DNA of 64,000 nt from positions 1 through 64,000 of the forward strand of contig JASANG010002749.1 in the NCBI GenBank assembly GCA_030248215.1, read 5' to 3'. Each line of letters starts with the position of its first letter. The first letter of the stretch is position 1. Origin of the DNA: Enoplolaimus lenunculus. Taxonomy: Eukaryota > Nematoda > Enoplea > Enoplida > Thoracostomopsidae. The translations under genes were made by a program, and so were the position numbers. Below, in pieces: positions 50,663-61,652 of the stretch. The notes beneath the pieces were generated by a model. It ran no database searches and was not told where the DNA came from. It worked only from the letters and a program-made list of their open reading frames with translations.

Positions 50663-51297
50663 AAAAATTTGAGCACAGCTACTGATACAAAAACCAGAAT
50701 TCGGATCAAAACACTTGTTGACTGTCGAGGTGATGCCCGTAGAGGAGTGCGTCATTCGGAAAGACAACTTCTAACTAAAGAATGAGAAAAGGGTGTATGG
50801 TTGTCTTAGCGCTCTACACTACCAGCAATTGCAAGCTAAGTTTAGTTAAATTGTCCTAACACTAATAGCACTTAAACTGATCATTTCTGTAATATGGGAG
50901 ATGTTTAAGCTAGTGGTGGAAGATATTTATTATGCGGTGATGATTATTCACGGTTGTGCCACAGATACGTTAGTTTATAACTGGGACGCCACCGCCGGAC
51001 AGTTTAGCAGCTAGTGCAGCAGAGTAAAAATGTATTATACGTTTGCTGTATCTGTTAGTCTGGGATACTATCTTAAAACGGAAATGAATGGATTACAGAC
51101 CTTTGCTATTCAAGGGCTGGAAAATTTTAAGTTGCATTTCGATTTCTTGCACGGGTAAAGTTTTCAGGGTTTTAACAGGGAGTATATTACATAGAAAACA
51201 GGATCAGGAACAGGAATTTACTTTTTTTCTGGAAGAAGAATGGGTACGAAACAGGAATGGCGTATGTGATAAGTTGGGTGTGAGTCGGGTAGGATCC

Positions 51298-51425
51298 GGG
51301 ACATCAGACCTTTTACTAAGCAGCTGGAAAAGCTGGCTAGAGCGGGGATCGAACTCTCAGCCTATGGATCCTTGAGCGAGCACTCTACCACTGCGCCACG
51401 CAGCCCGCCTGTCCAACTGCATTTT
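51298..51425 (-). repeat. tRNA-like repeat, first of two direct copies
   Basis: Minus strand GGCTGCGTGGCGCAGTGGTA holds a consensus A box (TGGCGCAGTGG) and GAGAGTTCGATCCCCGCTC a consensus B box. The A-to-B spacing is tRNA-like, but the middle (GCTCAAGGATCCATAGG) does not form a normal anticodon arm. The internal Pol III promoter looks intact. Confidence 0.75.
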
Positions 51426-51658
51426 TCGTCAACTATATGTGTGTCGACCGTATGCAGCCAGCTAGCATACATACAGTGCACTGCACTATATTGCTTATGC
51501 ACATAACGGACAAGCATGTCTCACATGCTTACATGCCCTTATTTTCAACAAGGTCGTCCCTTGACCGTCCATTCTATTTTCGACTGAATGTCGTACTCAT
51601 AGCGCGGCAATTTGCCATTGCGCTCACGGCGTAGCCCCCATGTCAGTCTAGGTAGAAA

Positions 51659-51787
51659 CCGGGACATCAGACCTTTCAACTAAGCAGCTGGAAAAGCGGG
51701 CTAGAGCGGGGATCGAACTCTCAGCCTATGGATCGTTGAGCGAGCACTCTACCACTGCGCCGCGCAGCCTGCCTGTCCAACTGCATT
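51659..51787 (-). repeat. tRNA-like repeat, second direct copy
   Basis: Over 90 percent like 51298-51425 by eye (GGGACATCAGACC, AAGCAGCTGGAAAAGC, CTGTCCAACTGCATTT shared), about 361 bp apart. A recent duplication or two young insertions. Confidence 0.75.
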
Positions 51788-51884
51788 TACAGTGCACTGC
51801 ACTATAGCATGTCTCCCATGCTTGCATTGGGTAGGCTAGGGTACGACAGTTTTTAGTTCTGAGTTCTCAGCAGCTGAAAATGAG

Positions 51885-52145
51885 GGACGCTCCCAGGACG
51901 TTTCGAACTCGGTCGACAGATTATCAGTCCAGCACGCTATCCAGTGAGCCACGTCGCCTCACACTCAACTGCTGAGTTTTTACTGTTTTTATGACTTACA
52001 AGAACCTCAACATAACATGCATCTTGGTTCTTCAATGTTTTACTGCTTCTGCATATGAAGGCACTACATATGCATCAACGTTTTACCGATGTGCAGCATT
52101 AGCATGAGATTTCATTTTACCTGCATACATCCGCATGTCACAGTC
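51885..52145 (-). repeat. tRNA-related composite repeat, copy 2
   Basis: Minus strand GTGGCTCACTGGATAGCGTG (A box) and CCGAGTTCGAAACG (B box), with CTGATAA as a possible anticodon loop (GAT, Ile-like). Body shared with 49858-50150. Confidence 0.6.
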
Positions 52146-52149
52146 TATA

Positions 52150-53164
52150 TATTAATTGGTGCTAACAGACTGTAATTCAAAATCAAACACGTTTGTCATC
52201 AACTGTTTTGCGTTTTCGCTACCCAGTTGTTTAGTTCTATACAAACATTAAATTATACCGAATCAAGTCAAAATATAAGTTGCGAAAAGAACCTGAGTTA
52301 TAGCAAAATTTTTAAGACGTAAATTTTTTATTTGACGTTTATTCATAATTTTCCTCATAACCGTAGAAATTCCATCTACTTTGGAACATAAATTAAATTA
52401 CCCCAATAATTCCGGTAAGATTTTCACGAGTGCCAATTACAGGAGTATATTTAAAAATGTTATGAAAATTTAGAACCGCGTGATTTTAATAATTTTGTGC
52501 AAATCTACGTTTTTCACAAATAGCATGTATAAATAACAGTTTTACGGTACATTTTTTCCGGAACTAAAAGTTTCGGTAGTGGTAAATTTTAGTCGTTTTT
52601 ATATTCGCTAATTTTGAGATGCCATTTTAAAGCCACTAGTTTAATTAGTGAGGATAAAAATGAAATTTGACAAACATCGAAAATAAATCATCGAAGGTAG
52701 ATTTCGCTAGCGTGCTTAAGGAAAAATGTAAGGTACAACAGATTCAGTGAATACCTATCTGCAACTAAGGTTATTTCATCAATAATGCATCAAAAATGAA
52801 AATAAAAATGAATTTTTTGCTGGCACGTATTTTTAACTTCCCGGATTCGGTTACGATAATTTTTCAAATTGCGATTCCGATAAATTGTAATTCCGGCTGC
52901 ACCCTGCGGTCGGATTTAAATTATCCGGCGTTGTCATCTTTTGGCATTCGGTTGAACCTCAAAAATATCAGCAGACCTAGGACAAACTCCTACGGAACAC
53001 CATTATAACAACATTTTCCCACGCATCCTATGTACGACTGTGCACTGTTTGGATTTGGTGCGCATTTTGCTTTAAGAAATAGACTATTTTCAATCCAGTG
53101 CGTCCACCATAATATTGCGTACATACGTATATATGCATGATATTTATTCTTATGTTGTATTAAA
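52150..53164. other. region upstream of VPS4, promoter presumably here
   Basis: A/T-rich. A family H fragment (AATTCCGGCTGCACCCTG) lies near 52887. No TATA box can be singled out. Confidence 0.4.
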
Positions 53165-53558
53165 ATGGCCGGCGGTACACTGCAAAAAGCGATTGATCTT
53201 GTGACGAAAGCAACACAAGAAGACAAAAAAGGTAATTACGAAGAAGCGTTACGATTGTACGAACACGGTGTTGAATATTTCATTCACGCTGTCAAATATG
53301 AAGCTACAGGTGATAAGCAAAAAGACACAATTCGAGCAAAGTGTGTTCAGTATTTAGAACGCGCTGAAAAACTGAAAAACTACATTAAAAGTGGTAAACC
53401 GAAACGTGCAAAACCAGTTCAAGAAGGAGACAATAATGGTAAAGACTCAGATTCGGATGAGGGTGACGCGGAGTCCAAGAAAATGCAAGGAAAACTATCG
53501 GAAGCCATCGTGATGGAAAAGCCAAATGTGCCGTGGGACGCGATTGCTGGCCTCGAAG
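53165..53558 (+). CDS. VPS4: VPS4 exon 1 (MIT domain and linker)
   Basis: Starts at the ATG at 53165 ([20 protein letters not shown]), preceded by taaa. Encodes the MIT domain that binds ESCRT-III MIM tails, and the linker to WDAIAGLE. Donor is gtatat, leaving one base of the Gly codon. Confidence 0.96.
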
Positions 53559-54876
53559 GTATATAATTTAATCAATAATGTTTTCAGTAGGTGTATAAGC
53601 ACGGTAAGTGTATATAAATAGAGATTTTGGTTGACTCGAATACAAGAGAATCGAGATTCAATTCCCAGCGTTTTTCGTATCTTTGAGGAAAACGTCCAAC
53701 AGGAGTCGTATAGACCGTGTAGTTCCATCAGCTTGTATGCTGCTGCAAAACTATGAATATCAAGGTAGTTATCTGAACCAAAATTTCTGGGCTGTGAAGT
53801 TCTGATACAATTCATTCGACCATGTTAAATGTACTTGATGCAGCCGCGCGCCGAACTTATTTAAATGCGCAAAATGTTGAAAGTTTGATTTAATTGGAAT
53901 ATGTACTCGAGCGGATCGTGTATAAATATTTAATATATAATAGTACTTTATCATCGATTTAGGCGCAAAAGAAGCGTTGAAAGAGACGGTAATACTGCCA
54001 GTTAAATTTCCACACTTGTTCACCGGGAAACGCAAGCCGTGGAAAGGTATTTTGTTGTTCGGACCACCGGGCACCGGAAAATCGTATCTCGCAAAAGCAG
54101 TTGCAACTGAAGCGTCCGGATCGACATTTTTCTCAGTATCTTCTTCAGATTTAGTATCGAAATGGCTGGGTGAGTCGGAAAAATTAGTGAAAAATCTATT
54201 TGCCCTCGCACGCGAACATAAACCATCGATTATTTTCATTGATGAAGTTGATTCACTGTGTGCGTCGCGGTCCGATACAGAATCCGAATCTGCTCGGAGG
54301 ATTAAAACTGAATTTTTGGTTCAAATGCAAGGTGTCGGAAATGATAATGACGGAGTTTTGGTCCTCGGTGCAACCAACGTTCCATGGGTGCTCGATGCGG
54401 CAATTAGGCGACGCTTTGAAAAACGTATCTATATCCCGTTACCAGAAGTTCACGCCCGGCAGAAAATATTCACAATACATATGGGCGCAACGCAAACGTC
54501 ACTGACTGATGCGGATTATCGCGAATTAGCTGAGAAAACTGACGGATATTCGGGTGCAGACATTAATATTTTGGTTCGCGATGCAATAATGCAGCCGGTA
54601 CGTAAAGTCCAAACTGCGACACATTTTCGTCGAGTTTCCGGGCCATCACGGGCGGATCCGAACGTTATTGTTGACGATTTGTTAACGCCCTGTAGTCCTG
54701 GAGCTCCGGGAGCGCAGCCAATGTCGTGGATGGATGTGCCGTCAGATAAGCTGTTGGAACCAGTAGTTTCGATGAGTGATATGCTCAAATCGCTGTCAAA
54801 TTCACGACCGACAGTCAATGAAGATGACCTGGGACGATTGATAAAGTTTACTAACGATTTTGGACAAGAAGGATAG
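53165..54876 (+). CDS. VPS4: VPS4 AAA ATPase (ESCRT-III disassembly), complete
   Basis: Two exons (53165-53558 and 53963-54876) give 435 residues, the usual VPS4 length (human about 437-444). Role: cytosolic hexameric ATPase recruited by ESCRT-III tails; it pulls ESCRT-III subunits off membranes to end vesicle budding, abscission and repair. Domains: N-terminal MIT three-helix domain (residues about 4-77), acidic linker ([10 protein letters not shown]), AAA core with Walker A GPPGTGKS (Lys171), pore loop KWLGES, Walker [11 protein letters not shown] (Glu226), GATN sensor and arginine fingers in RRRFEKR, a beta-domain insert, and the C-terminal helix ending TNDFGQEG. All catalytic residues are present. 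One intron only, 404 bp, splitting Gly132. The vertebrate VPS4A/VPS4B duplication cannot be assigned. Confidence 0.98.
53963..54876 (+). CDS. VPS4: VPS4 exon 2 (AAA domain to stop)
   Basis: Begins [20 protein letters not shown] after atttag and runs without an intron to TAG. Vertebrate VPS4 genes have about ten introns, so the single intron here suggests intron loss. Open frames on the opposite strand here are shadows. Confidence 0.98.
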
Positions 54877-55143
54877 ACTGTATTTGTGATGGAGGCAGGT
54901 AATGACTATATTTATCAATGGGAAATAGGCTGATACATATGGTTGGATGACATTGCGGCGTATGGCACAGAAGAACTGGTGTGCTTTTGGTTCGAGACCA
55001 CGTTGGCAAAGTATCTATTTGTACGTGTGTTTAATGGCTATATTTTATTAGTAACACAAAATGCGTGTACTTGTTGGAAAAAAGTTACTTCGCATCAGAG
55101 ACAGAGTCTTATTTCGACGAAACGAGTCTGATTTCATTCAAAG
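54877..55143. other. VPS4 downstream sequence, probable 3' UTR
   Basis: Non-repetitive. No AATAAA obvious in the first 250 bases. Confidence 0.4.
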
Positions 55144-55358
55144 GGTTGCGCTGTACTTTTGTTGAGGTCCGGTGCCGAACGTGACCGTACGACGCTGTCC
55201 GTTATCGTACGGTATCGTACGCAAATAACTCACGTAAGATAACGTATGGTACGAACTGTGACGGACGGCTCCGTACGGGTGACAAACAACGGTGACGGAC
55301 GGCGCCGTACGGGTAACGCACGATGACAGACGGCGCCGGCATTGAGTATAGCGCAACC
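55144..55358. mobile_element. G/C-rich hairpin MITE family F, second copy
   Basis: GGTTGCGCTGTACTTTTG and ATTGAGTATAGCGCAACC ends; interior GACGGACGGCGCCGTACGGG. Compare 11303-11531. Confidence 0.88.
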
Positions 55359-55660
55359 GGGGTGCAACCGGAATTAAAGTTTACCGTGCCACCGAAAAAT
55401 TCATTTTAATTTTTTTTTGCAATATAGTTGGAGATAGGTATTCACTTTATCTGCGCGAATTTAGATTTGCATAATCCACGGAAGCGCAGTCTATTTTAGC
55501 TGGTTTATTTTCGGCGATTGTCAAGGTTTATATACTATAAGAATGAAATCTATTTAAGCTTCATCGTTATTTTTCAGTAAAACATCTTAATTTCCACCGA
55601 TCAAAATTTAATACCGGAAGGTCAAAAATTACCGGAACCGGAATTCCGGTTGCACCTTGA
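55359..55660. mobile_element. family H MITE inserted at the end of the family F element
   Basis: GCGCAACC at 55351-55358 and 55661-55668 is an exact 8-bp duplication, and it is the terminus of the neighbouring family F element. Ends GGGGTGCAACCGGAATTAA and AATTCCGGTTGCACCTTGA. Confidence 0.88.
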
Positions 55661-56004
55661 GCGCAACCCATATTTTCTGAAACTGAAATGATTGTTTTAG
55701 AATTTCCCGATAGCGCAGCGAAAAAATTTCAGATTTAACATACGTAAGACTTGAAATTTTGGTTTCAGTAAGGCATAAGATTTTACCTGTTGCCAATCAG
55801 TAACGGTTTTAATTTTTTTACTCATTGTTTAAGTTAAGCCCCATCTGTGATTTATTTCCTGTTTCTGCATTGATATGCAAGTTTAAGGTGATTGTTGGGC
55901 AATAGGGCAATACTTTTATAACTATTGTCAACGAAACAAGGACTTTGTTTACGCTATTACAAGTTTGAAGAGTTATTGTGGAAGTAGCACAAAATATGAA
56001 GAGT

Positions 56005-56138
56005 GTGGCTAATGTATAGAACACTGTGCCGTAACAGCAGTATAAGCATATTTCTAAGCGTATAAATGAGTTTTCGCACAAGAATAAGCAAAACAATAGC
56101 CTAAAGCTTAAGCTTACTCTATTGCAGTCACGCAGATA
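56005..56138. mobile_element. family L MITE, right end missing
   Basis: GGCTAATGTATAGAACACTG at the left; CTTAAGCTTACTCTATTGCA near the right. Confidence 0.7.
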
Positions 56139-56427
56139 TTATTGAATAACGAGCGTGTACGCACACGCTTCATATATTATGGATAGTTTGCCAAGAGTAA
56201 TCGCGAAACTTTTCAGGTTATGGCTTTATTTAAATTTTAGCCCAAAATGTAAACGGGTCAAGGATGTGTTTACTATAATTTTACTATGATATATATGTTA
56301 TTGTTAATAATTGCCTGCAATTTTAAAGCTTATTTACTTATATATAGCATGCGTCTTTACAATCCGATTACAATAATTACGAAATTATGAATTTATCACT
56401 ACAGCTTGTGTTACTATAGTGTGCGAC

Positions 56428-56820
56428 AGGGTGCAACCGGAATTCTGATTACGATTAGAATTCCATTCCGATTGCACAATCAATCGGAATCGGAATTTTA
56501 AAATTTTAACTTTAATTCTATTTGTTGTGATATGTTGCATAAGAATTCTGTATCATGTTTCTATTAAATTGCTTTCGATGAGTTAACTTATCAATATAGG
56601 TAGTAGTTAAGCTTTACAGAACCAAAAAACATCGCCAATTTGTTCATGCGACGTTTATGAAAACGGTTGCCAGCCAACAGACACAAAAAATCAATATTTA
56701 TATTTCTTAATACAAATTATTCGTACAGTCACATAATTTCTAGTTCCTATTCCGATTAGAATTCCGGTATAAATTTGCAGTTCCGATTCCAGTATAATCC
56801 AGTTCCGCATTGCACCCTGA
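56428..56820. mobile_element. family H MITE, perfect 8-bp TSD
   Basis: TGTGCGAC at 56420-56427 and 56821-56828. Ends AGGGTGCAACCGGAATTCTG and AGTTCCGCATTGCACCCTGA. The best-defined copy of the family. Confidence 0.92.
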
Positions 56821-57129
56821 TGTGCGACCATTGGTGCAGTTAACTATGAGAGCAATTTTTCTTAGATTGTAAACTTAGGATGGGATATACGTACTGATCT
56901 TGTTAAAAAGTGCCGATGTAATACCGGCGGAAGATAAAACCCCTTTAATTGGGCGGCTTTTTTTTCCTATAAAATTTCTTTTTTTTTTCCCGGTTGAATT
57001 ATACTGGATTAATCTTTCCCCAACTTTTTTTGGGTTAAAACTTTTCAACGGGCAACTGAATGCGAAATTGGCACTGCGGCGTTTCTTTCTATTACGTTTT
57101 CTTTGTTTTCGACAATTATAGGATTCCCA

Positions 57130-57636
57130 GGAGGTGACGGTAACTATCTAAAATTTCGATACGCAACATTAGGAGGGCCCCCAATGGCTGTGAAAGCAAA
57201 CGTGTTTACGTGAATGGTCCTTGACAAAATCGCTACGTAGTTGTAATCAGAGCTTAAAATGTAAGTTGATGTAAAATTGTTTTTCAATTGTGACAGTTGT
57301 GCTTAGATACTGTTTGAGGAGATGTCGGAAAAATGAATTCTACCACGACCAGTGTAGGGAATATCTTAAGCGAGTGGTAGAATTATATTGTGAGTGGAGA
57401 TAAAAAAAAATTGTCTAATATTCCCGGAGCGAAAAAATTAAACGCGGGGAAGCATTATTTATACTGCGACTGGGGTGGGGGGAATTGTAAGGTGGAATAA
57501 TTATACCGTCACACCGGATGTGCGGTCGCATCGTGTTTGTTCCGTTTTTGTTTTGCATATTCGTATAACGTACATACATTTAGTTGTACTTTTCTGCTTT
57601 AATATTCCTCGTGTAATTCGCTGCGGTTGAAACTTA
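57130..57636. other. unannotated segment with a short inverted repeat
   Basis: GAATTCTACCAC (57336) and GTGGTAGAATT (57370) form a hairpin. Possible upstream region of the candidate gene that follows. Confidence 0.3.
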
Positions 57637-57940
57637 ATGTCTGAATTTGGCTCCGGCGAAAATAGCATTGAGAATAATGTTCGTATTAAGGTTATATTTC
57701 GCTAGATTCTTGAAGTAAAAGTAAACCAAAATTTTAATGTATTGTACTATTTTGTGGTGGTTGTCTTGAGTTTTACTTCGTTGTTATATTTGTTGCCTGG
57801 TTAAATACTGTTGAATTTAAACTCCAACTCGATGTGACTGTAATTATTCAATTTTTACTACAGCTTCTAAAATACTCAAATTTTGGCAACTTTGTTTATT
57901 TAAAAACACTCGTTCTGTTGTCGTATTGCCGTAAGTTATT

Positions 57941-57970
57941 ATGCCACCGAAGAATTTGAATATTAATCAG
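57941..57970 (+). CDS. candidate first coding exon of an unrecognised gene
   Basis: ATG opens MPPKNLNINQ, followed by a perfect cag/gtaagt donor in phase 0; an in-frame TAA lies nine bases upstream. A family M transposon begins 48 bases into the intron. A second short start-like frame (MSEFGSGENSIENNVRIK, 57637-57690, weak donor) lies upstream. Real only if it joins a downstream exon; 58997-59101 fits in phase. Confidence 0.35.
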
Positions 57971-58017
57971 GTAAGTAAACGTTTGTTCAGTCTTGCTGGT
58001 TTGTTTAATGTAAGTAA

Positions 58018-58183
58018 GGCCCATGTAAAGATCAGGGGCCGAACGTTTTTCTATGGGACCGCAATAGAGTAAGCTTAAGTTTTTGACTAATTTTTTTATT
58101 AGGTTTAGGTATATGATCATTGGTACGCTTATGCTTAGGAATATGCTTATACTACTGTTATAGCCCTGTTCTATACATTGGCC
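58018..58183. mobile_element. family M MITE
   Basis: GGCCCATGTAAAGATCAGGG and CCCTGTTCTATACATTGGCC ends: one end is of family M type and the other of family L type, a hybrid copy. Confidence 0.85.
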
Positions 58184-58766
58184 GTATAGGTAATTATTTT
58201 GTTTTAATAAAATATACTTGTCTTGACTTCTGCAGCAAATAATGTCACTCACACGTTACCATACGTGCACTCCACACAAAATTTCCTGACAGAGTTTCAC
58301 GGAAACTATCTGGACAACATTGGTTTGCAGTAAACATCGTCTAGAATGTTGAAATGTAAGAAGAACCGTGTAGTGGGCAATATTTTTATGTGTCGGACAT
58401 ACTAGGTACACCTGTGGAAATTCAAATTTTGGCGATAAATTCCGTTTTTGGCGAAAAAATTAAAATTTTGGCTAATGCGAGGAAAACATACTGCCAAAAT
58501 ACTTTACCATTTTTCGTACGTGTCCTTTGAATAACATGCAAAACACGCGGTGAATTAAATATCTAGCGCTTTCCTGCGACAACTTTTAGACTAACGATAA
58601 AGTTCGACAGTTCGCGCAACTCCATTTCTAATATTAACATAATGAGCAAACTGCATACAAAATGTCAGTCAATGTAATAAACTCCATGCGGCGGACATTT
58701 TTTTATTTAGAGCTAAATATCTGCACACAGTTTTGCAATAGCAGTATAACTAGCCTTTAAAACAGT

Positions 58767-58999
58767 ACACTGTAAATTCCAATGAGTTGATTAATCAATT
58801 CATCTTGCGAGTTGGTTATTTCTGATTTAACACCAGTAAACATAGCTCACTCTCCGTTGAGTTGACTCTGGGTTATTTGATTCATTTTAGCTCAGAAAGA
58901 ATTGATGCCACTCAAAATTCTGAATTCTGATAGTCCTTTCTCAGACTGAATGATTCAACTCATTCTGAGTTAAAATCAACTCACTGAAATTTACAGTGT
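58767..58999. mobile_element. family K MITE, intact, 26-bp inverted ends
   Basis: ACACTGTAAATTCCAATGAG and CTCACTGAAATTTACAGTGT. The element abuts the candidate exon at 58997 and supplies its ttacag acceptor. Confidence 0.88.
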
Positions 59000-59101
59000 C
59001 TGGAGGGAACGATGGATATACTGAGTGCACGTATGGGAACGTGCAACGGATATGAATTTTTTATGCATTCGCAATTTCTGCCGACCTATTTTACCAGCGA
59101 G
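58997..59101 (+). CDS. candidate exon of an unrecognised gene
   Basis: Thirty-five codons open from the transposon's ttacag to a consensus gtaagt: CLEGT, then MDILSARMGTCNGYEFFMHS, then QFLPTYFTSE. Alternatively it is a first exon starting at the ATG at 59012 (30 codons, phase 0 donor). Composition is protein-like, but no family is recognised and no continuation was found in the window. Confidence 0.4.
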
Positions 59102-59377
59102 GTAAGTTTGACATGCGTTGGCTTAGAATTAAATTATTTTAGTCCCCCTGATTACAATTTACCGTGGAACGACATTAAAACAGTTAATTAATTACAGTTG
59201 ACTTGTGCGAAATGACTGAAAAACGTTTTTTCTGGAAAAACGAAAAAATTGAAAGTCAGGTACAATGTTTCCGCAACCACAAAAACATTCATGGATGATT
59301 TTTCTGTTGACAAATTGACATTAGGAGAATCAAATTACTATTTCAGTGACAATGTTTGATAACACATGGTGATAAGC

Positions 59378-59757
59378 ATACACAAAAATATTTTCTCATA
59401 TTCAAGAAATACTTGCTTACTTTCAAGACAATTATGGCTTAATTTAGACTCCAGACAGATATTTCTTGAATGCAAGACATTAGTTTTTGAAATTTTTCAG
59501 AAATATGTGTCTTAAATTTTTAACGCTTAAATGTCTTAAATTTATGAGTCTGTTGTATGAAAACGATTAAGACAATATTTCTGAAATATAAGACAAATTT
59601 GTGTGAAATAAAAGACATGTTTTGCAAGCTTTGTTTGGGAAGTTTCGTTCTAAACTGGGACCTAAACTCGACTAAATTCCCTAATTTTTACAACCTAAAA
59701 TACGTCGAAGACGTAAACTTAGGTTGGGGGTTGCCTGAGCTCAACCCGCAATAATAT
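59378..59757. mobile_element. family O element, truncated
   Basis: TACACAAAAATATTTTCTCA at the left, AAATATAAGACA words inside; relative of 39058-39689. The open frame at 59557-59754 lies on it and is not a gene. Confidence 0.6.
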
Positions 59758-59822
59758 CTTACAAAGGTGTAATATACCAAAAAAGGTGCATGTGCCAGCT
59801 AACGTGGCCACAAACTTGCGCG

Positions 59823-60003
59823 GTCGAGTCAAATAGGCTTTATGGGACTACACAAACTGAGTCAAATTCGACTCCGCCAGAGTCAACTGAGCGACCCAGT
59901 GACTCGAATATGATTCTGGCAGATTCGAATTTGAACCAGTTTGTGTAGTCCCGTGGAGCCTATTTTGGAGAGAGTCAATTTGATTCACCGTTTTTTGCAG
60001 TGC
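59823..60003. mobile_element. palindromic MITE family D, left tip missing
   Basis: GACTACACAAACTGAGTCAA arm and TTCACCGTTTTTTGCAGTG right end. Confidence 0.85.
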
Positions 60004-60319
60004 GGAAACTAAAACTGAAATCCGGATACACTCTGTACCGCACAACTACAACACAGCTTGAGACGTTAAAGCTCAATGCCTGTTACAACTATAAATTAGC
60101 AAAAATGCTGCAAAAATTTCATAAACATTTGTTTTTTTACCGTCATCACGCGTATAAAAGTCAACCTACGCAAACAAACACAAGATTTAAAACGTCTTGA
60201 CTTTCTTGAATTTTTGGTCGGTTTTATCTGAATTTTTGAAAATTTTTTGAAAATTTTGAAACGCGGTTTGGTATCTGTTTCCGGTAAAAGTTAATGTCCG
60301 TTTTTGTTACGAAAATATT

Positions 60320-60440
60320 AGCCAATGTTTTACTTTGAGGGGCGTAGCAGGAGCATAAGCATTTTACTAACCCAAAGCCTAAGACTATAAGCCTGAGCGT
60401 AAGTACAAGCCAATAACTAAACATAAGCTTAAAGGCCCGT
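60320..60440. mobile_element. family G MITE, left part
   Basis: GCCAATGTTTTACTTTGAGG then GGCGTAGCAGGAGCATAAGC and a hexamer-like core; right end replaced by another G/C-rich repeat (60430-60590). Confidence 0.65.
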
Positions 60441-60814
60441 CCAGCTAACCCCAAACACTCCATTTGGGGCCCACCCTAAAAAGGGTTTCGTACCCTGACA
60501 AGGTTTCAAACAAAAAATTGCAAAAATAGTTCGATCATCGCATAGAACTTCCACCACAGAATTTTGGGGGCCCCCAAGAGGATGTATATAAACGGATATT
60601 AAAAATATCGGAAACGGAAAGCGGATATTGAAGTTTAAAAGTTTCAACGATATTTTATTTTTCTGCCATCACAATTGAGGCAGGCGAATATTCACCGAGT
60701 TTTGTAAATTTTTAAAGAAAACATTGCGGATGCCCCGAAGTTTTTATGATTTTGGCTAAATTTCGTAATTTTTGCTTCGTATCGAACAATTTGAGCATAT
60801 CTACAATGAAAAAT

Positions 60815-60960
60815 GGCCCATGTGTAGAACAAGGTCGGATCGTTTTCTGTCGGGCTGTAATAGAATCAGTTTAAGCTTTAGACTAAGTTTTTGCTTAGAC
60901 TTTTAGTCTGAAGGCTTATAGGCTTAAGATTAAGATTAAATTTTAGACTTAGGCAAAGGG
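60815..60960. mobile_element. family L MITE, right end missing
   Basis: GGCCCATGTGTAGAACAAGG; core TTAAGCTTTAGACTAAGTTT. Confidence 0.7.
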
Positions 60961-61090
60961 TTAGATATCCGTTTCCGTTTTCGGTAGAAATTGGTGTCCG
61001 TTTCTTATTCTGTTGTAGAAATACCGGAAATTGTGTTATTTCTATGCTTAAAATTGGTCATAAATCACGTCTTTATGTCACAATTTTTCA

Positions 61091-61239
61091 GGTCCATGTA
61101 TAGACCAGGGCCGGAACAGTAGTAGAAGCATATTCCTAAGCCTACGCCAAAGCCTAAGCAAAACATTTAATCTAAAACTTAAACTGACTCTATTACAGCC
61201 CCGCTGGAAAACGATCCGGCCCTCTTCTATACATGGGCC
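61091..61239. mobile_element. family L MITE, complete and short
   Basis: GGTCCATGTATAGACCAGGG and CCCTCTTCTATACATGGGCC ends; three hexamers only. Confidence 0.88.
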
Positions 61240-61610
61240 TTTGATCTTTTTTTGAATAAAGATTAATATTCACTTTTATAGTAATACTCACTCGAGCGAA
61301 TGACAGTTTACAGTTTCGCTTTTACTCAGCAGCCAACCATATTAAACTATACTTTAAATTTTAATATTTTCTAGTCAGTTTTCTGTATCCGCTATTTTGT
61401 TTAGGCGCAGCTAAAATTGTGACGAAAAAATACGTCTTTGTGCAATTTTTAATGGATTTTTTCGCTGTTTTGCTCGCAAATCTACACTTTTAAAACGGTT
61501 GTCTTTGTTGCTAAAAGCGTGTTACAGTGTGTTTTATTTGAGCAGAGATTGCGAATTTTAACAATAAATTTTAATAAAATTTGACTCAAAATATAAACTG
61601 GTAATAATTT

Positions 61611-61652
61611 ATGATGCAGTTGGTTTTGCTGGTCGCTTTTGCATTTTTACAG
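61611..61652 (+). CDS. secreted protein exon 1 (signal peptide), GC donor
   Basis: ATGATG at 61611 opens MMQLVLLVAFAFLQ; the exon ends CAG and the intron starts GCAAGT, the standard context of GC-AG introns. Without splicing the frame ends six codons later. Confidence 0.6.

Larger units (their letters stand above)
48600..52150. repeat. cluster of tRNA-derived interspersed repeats
   Basis: At least six tRNA-like segments lie here (near 48769 plus; 49490, 49870, 51340, 51700 and 51890 minus). They are linked by shared tails: GGTCGTCCCCTGAC-type words (48928, 49346, 51550) and the 49980-50140 and 51990-52130 blocks (TATGAAGGCACTAC, TTTACCGATGTG). Composite, partly nested SINEs are the best reading. 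They separate NDUFAB1 from VPS4. Confidence 0.7.

Noticed and set aside
51337-51402. A functional tRNA gene on the minus strand
   Set aside because: A and B boxes are good but no proper anticodon arm forms, and a near copy lies 361 bp away; a SINE head is a better reading.
52990-53226. Minus-strand open frame as the missing first exon of NDUFAB1
   Set aside because: It overlaps the VPS4 start, has no donor in phase and no targeting-peptide character.
53769-54239. 156-codon minus-strand open frame
   Set aside because: Antisense to VPS4 exon 2, whose codon structure explains it.
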